Of a stretch of DNA of 64,000 nt, positions 47,363 through 56,548 are shown in pieces; position 1 is the first letter of the stretch; each line of letters starts with the position of its first letter. The notes below the pieces were generated by a model, which was not told the DNA's origin, did no database searches, and worked only from the letters and a program-made list of their open reading frames with translations. The translations under genes were made by a program, and so were the position numbers. Source of the stretch: a bacterium (GTDB lineage Bacteria > Patescibacteriota > Microgenomatia > UBA1406 > GWC2-37-13); contig JAKAHA010000002.1 of NCBI GenBank assembly GCA_021825445.1, positions 50,461 to 114,460 on the forward strand, given 5' to 3'.

Positions 47363-49693
47363 ATGATTTGGGCAGATAGAGAAGCAAAAAGACTTAAAGA
47401 AAGAAACTTACCCCTTGAATGGGCTGATGACATGAAAACCCCATCAGGGCGCGTTCACGTCGGCTCTCTTCGAGGTGTCATTGTTCACGACCTGATTCAC
47501 AAAGCCCTTAAAAATATTGGCGTAAATACCAAGTTTTCTTATGTCTTCAATAATATGGATCCGATGGATGGAATGCCATCTTACTTGGACGCAAATAAAT
47601 GGGGAAAATATATGGGAATGCCTTTATATAAAATTCCTTCTCCTGAACCGGGATTCAAGTCTTTTGCCGATTATTTTGCTTCAGAATTTATTGAAGTTTT
47701 TAATTCTATAAACTGTAAACCACAAATTATTTGGTCACACGAACTTTACAGATCAGGAAAAATGAATGAAACAATTCGTTTAATATTAGATAAAGCCGAT
47801 ACCGTTCGCGACGTCTACAAAAAAGTTGTCAAAAAAGATCGTCCTCCAACTTGGTTTCCGTATTCTCCAATTTGTGAAAAATGTGGAAAGATCGGAACAA
47901 CCAGTGTTTACAAATGGGATGGAAAATATGTCCACTATCGTTGTGAGCCAAAAATGGTTGAATGGGCCACAGGGTGTGGATACGAAGGAAAAGTTGAGCC
48001 AATAAATGAAAATGGCAAATTGGTTTGGAAATTGGATTGGCCCGCTCATTGGAAAGTAATTGGAGTAACAATTGAATCGTCCGGTAAAGATCACATGTCC
48101 TCAGGTGGATCTTATGATATGGGAATTCATTTCTGTAAGGAAGTATTGGGTACTGTTGCGCCGGACGCCCTTGGTGGCTATGAATGGTTTACAATCGGTG
48201 GCAAAAAAATGTCGTCATCAAAGGGAATTGGTTCTTCCGCTTACGAAGTTTCTCAAATCTTACCCCCAGAACTTTTACGTTTTTTGCTTGTTCGAACGCC
48301 AATTAAGACTCATCTTGATTTTGATCCGGTTGGAGATACGATTCCTAATTTGTTTGATGACTATGATCGTTGCTTGAATTCTTATTATTTAAAATTAGAA
48401 AACAATTTACCAAAAGATAAAGCCGGAGAGGTTGCAGATGATCAAGCCAGAATAATAGAACTTTCAGAAGTAAAACCTTTACCTAAAACTAGACAGTATA
48501 TCCCCAGGTTTAGAACGATTGCCAATTTATTAAAAACAAAAAAAGAAGATATAAATAAATTTTTTGAGACACAAAAAAGATCTTCTCTAACAAATGATGA
48601 AATCAAAATTCTTGATGAACGAATAAAATTCGCAAAAATTTATTTGGAAAAATACAGCCAAGATAAAAATTTGAGTATAGGGGAAAAAATATTTTCCCCA
48701 TCTGAATTGCAAAAAAACTTCTTACTTCAATCGTTTAATCGATTGAAATCTTTGATCAATAAAGATAACAAAGACGAGATTCAACAGACTATTTTTGAGT
48801 GTATTAAAACAACTGGAATAAAACCTAAAGATGCTTTTGAAGCTATTTATCAAACACTGACAGGGAAGCCATTTGGACCAAAAATTGGAGAATTAATTTT
48901 AGACATTGGCTTTGGTAAATCTTTATCGATGTTAAAAGGAAGTAATCAAGATATTGTCAAACAAACAACAAATAAATATACTTATCCCGAGCTTACTGAC
49001 AAAAAAATATTTTTCATCGACTCGACAGTTGCACAAAAATACCCGTCAATCAATATCGGAATTGCTGTTATTAAAAACGTTAATATTAAAAAATCTGATC
49101 CGCGTCTACTTGAAGAAGTCGACCAATTTATTAAATCACAATCAAATTTATCTAATGAAATAATTAGCAGCTATCCTGAAATTCAAACTTACCGAAAACT
49201 TTATAAAGAAATGGGGTTAGATTGGCACTCAAAAAGACCGTCTCCCGAAGCACTACTTCGAAGAATTGCTACCGGTAAAGGACTTTACAACATCAATACA
49301 TGTGTTGATGCATACAATTTAATTGTTATGAAACATCACGTTTCAATTGGAGCATTTGATTACGATAAATTAAGATTCCCAACATTATTAAGATTTCCAA
49401 AAAATAACGAAGAGATATTGCTTCTTGGAGATAAAGTTCCGACCAAATACAAAACAATTGACTTAGCTTATTTTGATCAGGCAGGCGGATATAATATTTA
49501 TTTTAATTATCGCGACGCACAAAGAACCGCTGTAACAGAACAAACAAAAGATATAATTTTGAATATTGATGGAATTTATGATGTCACTAGAGCTCAAGTT
49601 GAACGATCCTTGAAAGAATCAATTGATATTATTACCAAATACTGCGGCGGCACCGTCGAGTTTGCAGGAATCGTTTCAGCCGCGCAAATTTAA
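47363..49693 (+). CDS. lysS: Class I lysyl-tRNA synthetase with C-terminal B3/B4 domain
   Basis: The N-terminal part is class I LysRS: HIGH-like PSGRVHVGSLRG, zinc-like ICEKCGKIGTTSVYKWDGKYVHYRCE and KMSKS-like KKMSSSKG (residues about 30-300). A helical anticodon part follows. From about residue 545 a B3/B4 fold appears: GIAVIKNVNIKKSDPRLLEEVDQFI, YRKLYKEMGLDWHSKRPSPEALLRRIATGKGLYNINTCVDAYNLIVMKHHVSIGAFDYDKL, the fold seen in PheRS-beta and in free B3/B4 proteins. 776 aa against about 520 for class I LysRS alone. The added domain may edit or bind tRNA (inference). Confidence 0.93.
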   Translation: MIWADREAKRLKERNLPLEWADDMKTPSGRVHVGSLRGVIVHDLIHKALKNIGVNTKFSYVFNNMDPMDGMPSYLDANKWGKYMGMPLYKIPSPEPGFKSFADYFASEFIEVFNSINCKPQIIWSHELYRSGKMNETIRLILDKADTVRDVYKKVVKKDRPPTWFPYSPICEKCGKIGTTSVYKWDGKYVHYRCEPKMVEWATGCGYEGKVEPINENGKLVWKLDWPAHWKVIGVTIESSGKDHMSSGGSYDMGIHFCKEVLGTVAPDALGGYEWFTIGGKKMSSSKGIGSSAYEVSQILPPELLRFLLVRTPIKTHLDFDPVGDTIPNLFDDYDRCLNSYYLKLENNLPKDKAGEVADDQARIIELSEVKPLPKTRQYIPRFRTIANLLKTKKEDINKFFETQKRSSLTNDEIKILDERIKFAKIYLEKYSQDKNLSIGEKIFSPSELQKNFLLQSFNRLKSLINKDNKDEIQQTIFECIKTTGIKPKDAFEAIYQTLTGKPFGPKIGELILDIGFGKSLSMLKGSNQDIVKQTTNKYTYPELTDKKIFFIDSTVAQKYPSINIGIAVIKNVNIKKSDPRLLEEVDQFIKSQSNLSNEIISSYPEIQTYRKLYKEMGLDWHSKRPSPEALLRRIATGKGLYNINTCVDAYNLIVMKHHVSIGAFDYDKLRFPTLLRFPKNNEEILLLGDKVPTKYKTIDLAYFDQAGGYNIYFNYRDAQRTAVTEQTKDIILNIDGIYDVTRAQVERSLKESIDIITKYCGGTVEFAGIVSAAQI

Positions 49694-49696
49694 AAA

Positions 49697-50311
49697 GTGA
49701 AAAAAATTTTGATCGCCTCCACCAACCCAGGAAAAATTATTGAAATTGAAACTGGGTTAATAAATTTAGGAAAACAAAATATTAAAATTCTTACATTAAA
49801 CGACGTAATAGTGGAGGACAAAGTACCGGAAGAAAGTGGAGACACTTTTAAAGAAAACGCTTTAATTAAAGCCAAATTTTACGCTAATTTAACCAATTTG
49901 CCAGTTATATCCGATGACGGCGGGCTAGTCATCCCCTATTTAAATAACGAACCCGGAGTCAAGTCAAAGCGTTGGCTGGGAAAAAATGCTACGGATTTAG
50001 AGCTTATTAACCATGCGCTTGATAACCTCCGAGGTTGTACAGGCACACAAAGAAAAGCTTATTTAGAAACTTGTCTTTGTTTTTATAATCCTAAAATAAA
50101 ATTAATTATTTATGAAATGGAAAAAATATCCGGCCATATTGCTGAAAAACCAAGTCAAAATCCAATTAGTGGTTATCCTTATCGTGCCATATTTATTGTT
50201 GATAGATTCAATAAATATTACGACGATCTAACTCATAAAGAGCATGGGAAAGTTAATCATAGATTAATGGCTCTTAAGAGGTTGACAAAAAAGATTAAGG
50301 ATTTGATATGA
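49697..50311 (+). CDS. rdgB: XTP/dITP pyrophosphatase (RdgB/HAM1)
   Basis: The house-cleaning NTPase has MKKILIASTNPGKIIEIETGL at the N-terminus, DTFKENALIKAKFYANLTNLPVISDDGGLVIPYLNNEPGVKSKRWLG and the C-terminal GYPYRAIFIVD plus THKEHGKVNHRLMALKRL. The start codon is GTG, 3 nt after the lysS stop. A 13-bp palindrome AACCTCCGAGGTT (50024-50036) lies in the coding region but causes no clear length change. Confidence 0.9.
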   Translation: MKKILIASTNPGKIIEIETGLINLGKQNIKILTLNDVIVEDKVPEESGDTFKENALIKAKFYANLTNLPVISDDGGLVIPYLNNEPGVKSKRWLGKNATDLELINHALDNLRGCTGTQRKAYLETCLCFYNPKIKLIIYEMEKISGHIAEKPSQNPISGYPYRAIFIVDRFNKYYDDLTHKEHGKVNHRLMALKRLTKKIKDLI

Positions 50312-50323
50312 TAATCAAGTAAT

Positions 50324-51577
50324 ATGTTATCCCTTGATTTTATTCGTGCTAATAAAGAGAAAATTATTGCGGCGGCAAAAAATAAAAATCGTAAGATTGA
50401 TATTGATAAGATCTTGTTACTTGATGATGAACGTCGTGAACTTATTCAAAAAATCCAAGTCCTTCGTGAAGAAAGAAACAAAACTTCCCACGGAAGACCT
50501 GACGAAAAAACCATTCAGCGTGGGAAAGAAATCAAAGAAGAATTGAAAAAGTTTGAAGAATCTCTTTCATCCATATTGATCGAATTAGACACATTAGTCT
50601 CATTTGTTCCCAATGTCCCGTTAGACGAAGTACCAATCGGAAAAGACGAATCAGGCAATGTCGAAGTAAAAAAATGGGGAGAACCAAAAAAGTTTGATTT
50701 CGAAGTCAAATCTCATCTAGACCTAGGTTTGTCGCTTGATCTTTTTGATTTAGAACGTGGATCCAAAGTCTCTGGTTTTCGCGGATATTTTTTGAAAAAT
50801 CAAGCCGCACAATTACAATTTGCTATTCTTTTTTATGTTTTTCAAAAATTGGTTGCTAAAGGTTACGTTCCAATGATTGCTCCTTCAATTGTCAAAGGTT
50901 TTACTTTATTTGGAACAGCTCAATTTCCCTGGGGAGAGCAAGAAGTTTATAAATTAAATGATGAAGACGCGTACTTATCAGGAACTGCCGAAGTTCCAAT
51001 AACTTCATATTATTCTGGTGAGATATTAAATGAGAAAGATTTACCTAAAAAATTTGTGGCCTTCTCCCCATGTTTTAGACGAGAAGCCGGATCGTATGGG
51101 AAAGATGTCAAAGGTCTTTATCGGGTCCACGAATTCTGGAAAGTAGAGCAAGTAATTATTGCTAAAAACGATATTAAAGAATCAAAAAAACTTCATGAAG
51201 AATTGCAGAGAAACACAGAAGAAATAATGGAAGACCTTAAAATCCCATATAGAAGACTACTTATGTGCACCGGTGATATGGGTGAACCGCAAGTCTACAA
51301 ATATGATACGGAAATTTGGATGCCTTATCGAAATGGCTATGGAGAAATTGCTTCAAATTCGATCATGGGCGATTTTCAAACACGTCGACTCAAAATAAAA
51401 TACCGCAAAAAAGACGGGACGACCGAATATTGTTATTCCCTAAATGACACGGCTATCCCCTCTCCAAGAATTTTAATTGCAATTTTGGAAAACTATCAAC
51501 AGAAAGATGGAGGTATTAAGATACCTGAAGTTCTCAAATCACTTGTGGGATTTAAAGAAATTAAGGCGTTGGCGTAG
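50324..51577 (+). CDS. serS: Serine--tRNA ligase
   Basis: The N-terminal long coiled-coil arm (residues about 28-100, LDDERRELIQKIQVLREERNKTSHG...) binds the tRNA-Ser variable arm; the class II core has TAEVPITSYYSGEIL, motif 2 FRREAGSYGKDVKGLYRVHEFWKVEQVII and motif 3 NDTAIPSPRILIAILENYQ. 417 aa is normal. The last 17 nt overlap the convergent PBP gene. Confidence 0.96.
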   Translation: MLSLDFIRANKEKIIAAAKNKNRKIDIDKILLLDDERRELIQKIQVLREERNKTSHGRPDEKTIQRGKEIKEELKKFEESLSSILIELDTLVSFVPNVPLDEVPIGKDESGNVEVKKWGEPKKFDFEVKSHLDLGLSLDLFDLERGSKVSGFRGYFLKNQAAQLQFAILFYVFQKLVAKGYVPMIAPSIVKGFTLFGTAQFPWGEQEVYKLNDEDAYLSGTAEVPITSYYSGEILNEKDLPKKFVAFSPCFRREAGSYGKDVKGLYRVHEFWKVEQVIIAKNDIKESKKLHEELQRNTEEIMEDLKIPYRRLLMCTGDMGEPQVYKYDTEIWMPYRNGYGEIASNSIMGDFQTRRLKIKYRKKDGTTEYCYSLNDTAIPSPRILIAILENYQQKDGGIKIPEVLKSLVGFKEIKALA

Positions 51578-53753
51578 GAGTCACAATCAATGCTTGATTA
51601 CAGTTAGCTGTATTTTCTGTACCCTTGATAAAATACTCTTTTCTTCCATAATAACAATTCTTTTCCACAACATTAGCTGGTTTTTCATACCAGCTATTAT
51701 TTCCGCCATAACTTTTTAATAAATAGCTCATTACCCTATTCCAAATTGGAGCTGCTCCAGTAATACCAGAAGTTAAATATGGATTCATTGGGGTATTATT
51801 ATTATTACCTACCCAAACGATTACCAAAAATTCCGGAGTATATCCGATTGTCCAGTTGTCTTTTTTATTATCAGTTGTTCCAGTTTTGACCGCAACCTTA
51901 TACCCAGGAATTTCCAAAGATGAACCTTGTCCAAAAGCAAATGTTCTGGCAAAATTATCTGATAGTATGTCACTAATAATAAATGATATCCCGGAATCAA
52001 TCTCTTTTATTCTCGATGGTGCTGCTTCACGCAACACATTTCCCTCACTATCTTCAATTTTTTTAAAATAATTGACAGGTATTTTATATCCTTGGTTTGC
52101 AAGCACTCCAAATGCCTCAGCCATATCAACCATCTTAACTTCTCCGCCGCCCAAGGTTAAAGATAATCCATATCTGGACTTATCACCCCAAGTTGTAATT
52201 CCCATTTTTGTCGCATAATCAATAAAATTTTCAACACCAATACTATTGAGTGTTTTAACTGCTGTAATATTATAAGAATTAGCTAAAGCATAACGTAACG
52301 GCACGTTACCATGAAATTTATTATCATAATTGACAGGTCTATACGATTCGGACCCCGAGATATTAAATACAGTTGGAGAATCGTTGATTATGGATGCTGA
52401 AGTATATCCTTTTTGCAAAGCCAGTGAATACATTAACGGCTTAATCGAGCTTCCAGGTTGACGAGGAGCTGTCGTAACATTATAAGCACCATTTAACTCT
52501 GAAAAATAATCAACTGATCCAACCATAGCCAATATTTCACCGTTTGAAGGTCTTGTTACCAGAATTGCACCATTGGTTACATTTAAGTATTTGATTTTTT
52601 CAAGCTCCTCCTTAAGAATTTTTTCTGTTTCCTCTTGAATTTTATAGTCTAAAGTTGTTCTCACTTTTAAACCACCTTCTTCAACGGTTTTAATACCATA
52701 ATAATTTTCCAATTGATTTTTCGTATAAAAAACAAAATGAGGGGCTCGAATTGACGTTTTTGGAGGCAATACATCGATCTTTGACGATTGACTTTTTTGC
52801 TTTATTTCTTCTGTTATAAAGTTTTGATTTTTCATCGAATTCAACACTTCATTTCTCCTTTTTTTAGCCGCATCAGGATTAATATATGGTGAATATATTG
52901 AAGGGGCTTGTGGTAGACCTGCCAATAACGAAGCTTCTTCCAAAGTTAAATCTTTAGCTTTTTTTCCAAAATATGTCTTTGATGCTTCCTCAATTCCATA
53001 TGATGAACCGCCGTAGGGAACTTGATTTAGATACATCTCAAGTATTTGGTTTTTCGTATATATTTTTTCTGCCCATAATGCCAATATTACTTCTTTAATC
53101 TTCCTCGATATTGTTCGCTCGGGTGTCAATAATGCAGTTTTTACAAGTTGCTGCGTAATTGTTGACCCTCCCTGCAAATTTTTATTTACTGCCATCTCCT
53201 TAACTGCTCTTATTATTCCTGAAAATACAGCCACTCCTTGATGGCGATAAAAATCCTTATCTTCAATGGCAATTGTTGCCTGGGCAATATACGGAGGAAG
53301 TTCATCAATTTTCACCGGAGTTCTATTTTGATCTCTATAAATTTCGTAAAGCAATTTGTCATTTCTATCATAAATATGAGTCGACAAAGGATAATTTGTT
53401 TTTCCTATATTGTACGGGGAGGGAAGATTTTTAATAAAAATATATAATTGAAACAATAAAACCACACTTAAAGTAATCAAACATCCAAGAAAAAAATATT
53501 TTGCTTTTTGAAAAGCAGAATTCCTTGCAAATTTAGGCAATTTAAATTTGATCAAAGATATTTTTGGAAGATTAATATTTGGAAAATTAATTGGTCTCAA
53601 CTTAATCCTAGCTATTTGACCATAAATCAAGAAAATAACTTTCAATATTAATCCGCCTATAAAAATTATTGGAGTTACAAGACACTTTTGAGTAATCTCC
53701 CCAATAGTTATGAAGAAATTGACCAAATAATATAAACCTTTACTTACTTTCAT
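51561..53753 (-). CDS. Class A penicillin-binding protein (glycosyltransferase/transpeptidase)
   Basis: Two hydrophobic segments at the N-terminus (the second, FFLGCLITLSVVLLFQLYIFI, is the anchor). GT51 domain: ATIAIEDKDFYRHQGVAV (catalytic Glu) and LQGGSTITQQLVKTALL. Transpeptidase: RQPGSSIKPLMYS (SxxK), LANSYNITAV (SxN), AVKTGTTDNKKDNW (KTG). It polymerises and cross-links peptidoglycan. The C-terminus ends TPTPTP. A clean promoter precedes it. Confidence 0.95.
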   Translation of the reverse strand: MKVSKGLYYLVNFFITIGEITQKCLVTPIIFIGGLILKVIFLIYGQIARIKLRPINFPNINLPKISLIKFKLPKFARNSAFQKAKYFFLGCLITLSVVLLFQLYIFIKNLPSPYNIGKTNYPLSTHIYDRNDKLLYEIYRDQNRTPVKIDELPPYIAQATIAIEDKDFYRHQGVAVFSGIIRAVKEMAVNKNLQGGSTITQQLVKTALLTPERTISRKIKEVILALWAEKIYTKNQILEMYLNQVPYGGSSYGIEEASKTYFGKKAKDLTLEEASLLAGLPQAPSIYSPYINPDAAKKRRNEVLNSMKNQNFITEEIKQKSQSSKIDVLPPKTSIRAPHFVFYTKNQLENYYGIKTVEEGGLKVRTTLDYKIQEETEKILKEELEKIKYLNVTNGAILVTRPSNGEILAMVGSVDYFSELNGAYNVTTAPRQPGSSIKPLMYSLALQKGYTSASIINDSPTVFNISGSESYRPVNYDNKFHGNVPLRYALANSYNITAVKTLNSIGVENFIDYATKMGITTWGDKSRYGLSLTLGGGEVKMVDMAEAFGVLANQGYKIPVNYFKKIEDSEGNVLREAAPSRIKEIDSGISFIISDILSDNFARTFAFGQGSSLEIPGYKVAVKTGTTDNKKDNWTIGYTPEFLVIVWVGNNNNTPMNPYLTSGITGAAPIWNRVMSYLLKSYGGNNSWYEKPANVVEKNCYYGRKEYFIKGTENTANCNQALIVTPTPTP

Positions 53754-53759
53754 GGGTGA

Positions 53760-53788
53760 ATTTTACCATATATTATAGGTTTATTCAA
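53760..53788 (-). promoter_or_regulatory. Leaderless promoter of the PBP gene
   Basis: TTGAAT, 17 bp, TAAAAT, then exactly 6 nt to the ATG at 53753, on the minus strand. Confidence 0.7.
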
Positions 53789-53801
53789 TGAGAATTGAAA
53801 G

Positions 53802-54539
53802 TTATATTTTTGTTAGTTTAGCAGTTACTACCAATCTTTCCAGCCATGTTCCGGGAGGCTCACATGTAATAAGAGTCAAATATGAGTCATCCTTTTTTTG
53901 TTCCAAAACCGATATATCCTTTGGTTTAACTATAAATAACGATGCAACTTCATACTGATATTCAAATTCCCCAACATTAATATATATTTTGTCTCCTTTT
54001 TCAAGAGACGAAAGGTACGTAAAAATTGTTTTATAGTCCTTTGGATCATATAATTGAGGTAAAGTCGAATGACCAAAAATAGCAACATTACCATACTCTC
54101 CCGGTAGTGACTGAGGTAAATAATGAATGAGACTTTTTGTCAGATCTTCACCACCAACAACAACTCTTGCATTTTTAATGTTAAGTTTCGGTATTGTTAG
54201 AGTATATTCTTTTATAGATAATTTTGACAATTTATTTAATTGAGGAGAGGCAGGAAACCAAATACTTGCCTGAGTATAGTCTCGTAGATTGTTTGAAAAA
54301 ATATTAAATGCACCCAGTACCGAATTGGCATCTTTTAATGAAGAAGTATTGTTGTCAGAAACTGGAACATTGATATTGTTTTTTAAAAATAAACTCGAAT
54401 AAATAGTAAAAGACACAATGGGATAAAAAGACCAAAATAATAACATCGCTCCAGCAAATAAAAATAAATAGGAAAAATTATTTATTGCTTTTTTCTTGGA
54501 TGAATAGGTTTTATTTTTAACGTAAACATGGAGAGCCAT
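53802..54539 (-). CDS. Sortase (class E/D-like)
   Basis: A membrane-anchored cysteine transpeptidase of 245 aa: span at residues about 24-45, substrate-pocket region LTIPKLNIKNARVVVGGEDL, the catalytic His in NVAIFGHSTLPQLY, the Cys in YLTLITCEPPGTWLERLVV and Arg just after. It follows the actin-like/baseplate-J gene by 2 bp. A substrate with an LPETG tail is encoded at the end of the window. The exact class is uncertain. Confidence 0.92.
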   Translation of the reverse strand: MALHVYVKNKTYSSKKKAINNFSYLFLFAGAMLLFWSFYPIVSFTIYSSLFLKNNINVPVSDNNTSSLKDANSVLGAFNIFSNNLRDYTQASIWFPASPQLNKLSKLSIKEYTLTIPKLNIKNARVVVGGEDLTKSLIHYLPQSLPGEYGNVAIFGHSTLPQLYDPKDYKTIFTYLSSLEKGDKIYINVGEFEYQYEVASLFIVKPKDISVLEQKKDDSYLTLITCEPPGTWLERLVVTAKLTKI

Positions 54540-54541
54540 AA

Positions 54542-56545
54542 TTATAAACTAGAATTTTTTATTATAATGTTTTTTGTGAAAAAAGGTAAATAATTATTTA
54601 AAAACGGTAGAGGCTCACCGATGTTTAAATTATATCCCTCAATTTTATATCGACTTTTCAGGATTTCCTTAATCTTAGATTCATTTTTCCCAACGATATT
54701 ATTTTTTATTTCATCTGATAAAATTTTCATACTTGCCTTAGCACTAACTCCAGCATTAACCGACAACAAATTGCTATCTTCTTTTTTAATTTTATTTATT
54801 GTATAAGAAATTTTTTCTTTTTCTAGGGAATATTCTTTTCTTACATCTGGCTTGAGTAATACTAAAACTTTGTCAAGAAATGTTTGTTTGTTATATAAAT
54901 ACTGAGTTACACTTACCGTTGCTTGAAGAGTCAATTTACTACTTTCCTCGCCAATTTCTTTCGAATAAATCATTTTATTAAAGTTTGTTTCAGAAAGTGC
55001 TGAAACGATTGCTTCATTTGGTAGTACTTTAATAGATGGGATTTCTTTTTTAGCTTTATTAATAATGATTGTTTTTAATTCTTCTTGATCTTTTTTAGAA
55101 ACTGTTTGTATCTGTTTTTTAGTTCCTCCGGAAAAAGCCGAATCATTAACGGCAAAATATACAGATGAGGATAATCCATCGAAAGAAAATCTTTGACTTT
55201 TTGATAAATTTCCATCAATGCCAATCGCAGACGCAGTCACTGTACCGCTATTTTTACCTGGCAACTTAGCAGAACCGTCTGCGGTCAAACTCGAAGAAGC
55301 TACTTTTACATCTGTGTCTAAAATAAATTCTAATTTTGAAGCTGTAAGGATTGATCCTTTTGTAAAAACTTTTTCCTTATCATCAAAATTGTGAATCGTC
55401 ACTTGACCACGTGCTTTATCTCCAACTTCTTGTTTTCCAGTTGTACTAATAGCTTCAGAAAAGCTAGCAGAGGAACTAGAAGTTCTATATTCCAATTCTA
55501 AATTAATATCTTTATTTATGTTTTGCGATGGTAAGTATAATGTCAATTCTGCCTTATGAAAATAATATTCGTTAATAAATAGACTAAAAATTATTATTAA
55601 GATACCTACTATAAAAAATATTTTTCCGGAAAAATTAATCTTGATAGCTGGAAACTTATTCATTATTGACCACGCTTTGGCTTTCCAATCGGTTTTCGGT
55701 AAAATATTAATTTTTGTATCTGTTTGGTCAATTTTTACCTCACCTACATCTTCGTTAACAATAAATCCAAAGTTTGTTACTTCATTTATCGTCTCAACTA
55801 CCGGAACTTCAGTGGAGGAGGAAGTTTTTATTTGCTCTCCAAATATTTTCATCAAACCATTAACCACTTCGTCCTCTGATAATATGTCAACTTTTGGAAT
55901 CTGAATAAAATAATCACTACCCCAACGGTGACTTAATATTTTTGTTGTTGTATCATCCAGATTGTCTGAATCATAAAGAATGATGCGAGACGGTAAAGTA
56001 TTCTTTTTCTTAATTTCTTCAAAACCTTCGGTTAAATCGGCTACAATATTATCTGTCCTACCTAAAACTATTTTTGAGTCAATTTTCCCTCCAATATATG
56101 AGAATATTCCCACCTGGGTTTTATCTATCTCAACCAATATGGCAGTAAGAGCAGAATTATTTTCATTTTGTAAATAATAGTTAACCGCTTCATAGCACTC
56201 TATGTATCCCATTGGCTTCAAGTCTAAAGCCTTGGTTAACTGTTTAATTTTTTGTAAATATACGGGTTTAATATCTCCTATTTTCTCATCAACAAGATGG
56301 GAATATACAAATATGATTGTCTTATTTATTTCTATTTCTAAATTTTTTTCTAATTTATATAATGATTCATCTACATCGTTCGTCAAATTTTCCCAACCAT
56401 TTGTATAGTTAAATTTTTCTCGATCCAATAATTCCAAATGATCATTTTCCCTTAAAAAAATCATAACTATCCCTTGACTTTCTTTTAAGAAAATTCCTAA
56501 AAAATACTCCTTCTTTTCTTTCTTTGAAAAAAATGGTATTTTCAT
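54542..56545 (-). CDS. Membrane protein with actin-like (PilM/FtsA-type) N-domain and baseplate-J-like extracytoplasmic domain
   Basis: Residues 1-250 look like a divergent actin-like ATPase of PilM type (SALTAILVEIDKTQVGIFSYIGGKI, TLPSRIILYDSDNLDD). After a linker, one span (KIFFIVGILIIIFSLFINEYYF, about 303-324) leads to a beta-rich domain with TTGKQEVGDKARGQVTIHNFDDKEKVFTKGSILTASKLEFILDTDVKV ... NSGTVTASAIGIDGNLSKSQRF, the baseplate-J/gp47 pattern, and a long C-terminal alpha/beta region. It sits between a solute-binding protein (3 bp) and the sortase (2 bp). Function unknown; a cell-surface scaffold is the best guess. Confidence 0.7.
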   Translation of the reverse strand: MKIPFFSKKEKKEYFLGIFLKESQGIVMIFLRENDHLELLDREKFNYTNGWENLTNDVDESLYKLEKNLEIEINKTIIFVYSHLVDEKIGDIKPVYLQKIKQLTKALDLKPMGYIECYEAVNYYLQNENNSALTAILVEIDKTQVGIFSYIGGKIDSKIVLGRTDNIVADLTEGFEEIKKKNTLPSRIILYDSDNLDDTTTKILSHRWGSDYFIQIPKVDILSEDEVVNGLMKIFGEQIKTSSSTEVPVVETINEVTNFGFIVNEDVGEVKIDQTDTKINILPKTDWKAKAWSIMNKFPAIKINFSGKIFFIVGILIIIFSLFINEYYFHKAELTLYLPSQNINKDINLELEYRTSSSSASFSEAISTTGKQEVGDKARGQVTIHNFDDKEKVFTKGSILTASKLEFILDTDVKVASSSLTADGSAKLPGKNSGTVTASAIGIDGNLSKSQRFSFDGLSSSVYFAVNDSAFSGGTKKQIQTVSKKDQEELKTIIINKAKKEIPSIKVLPNEAIVSALSETNFNKMIYSKEIGEESSKLTLQATVSVTQYLYNKQTFLDKVLVLLKPDVRKEYSLEKEKISYTINKIKKEDSNLLSVNAGVSAKASMKILSDEIKNNIVGKNESKIKEILKSRYKIEGYNLNIGEPLPFLNNYLPFFTKNIIIKNSSL

Positions 56546-56548
56546 ATT

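Noticed and set aside
50024-50036. AACCTCCGAGGTT in rdgB as an in-frame insertion
   Set aside because: The protein length around it fits the family, so insertion cannot be claimed; only the similarity to the sufD repeat is noted.
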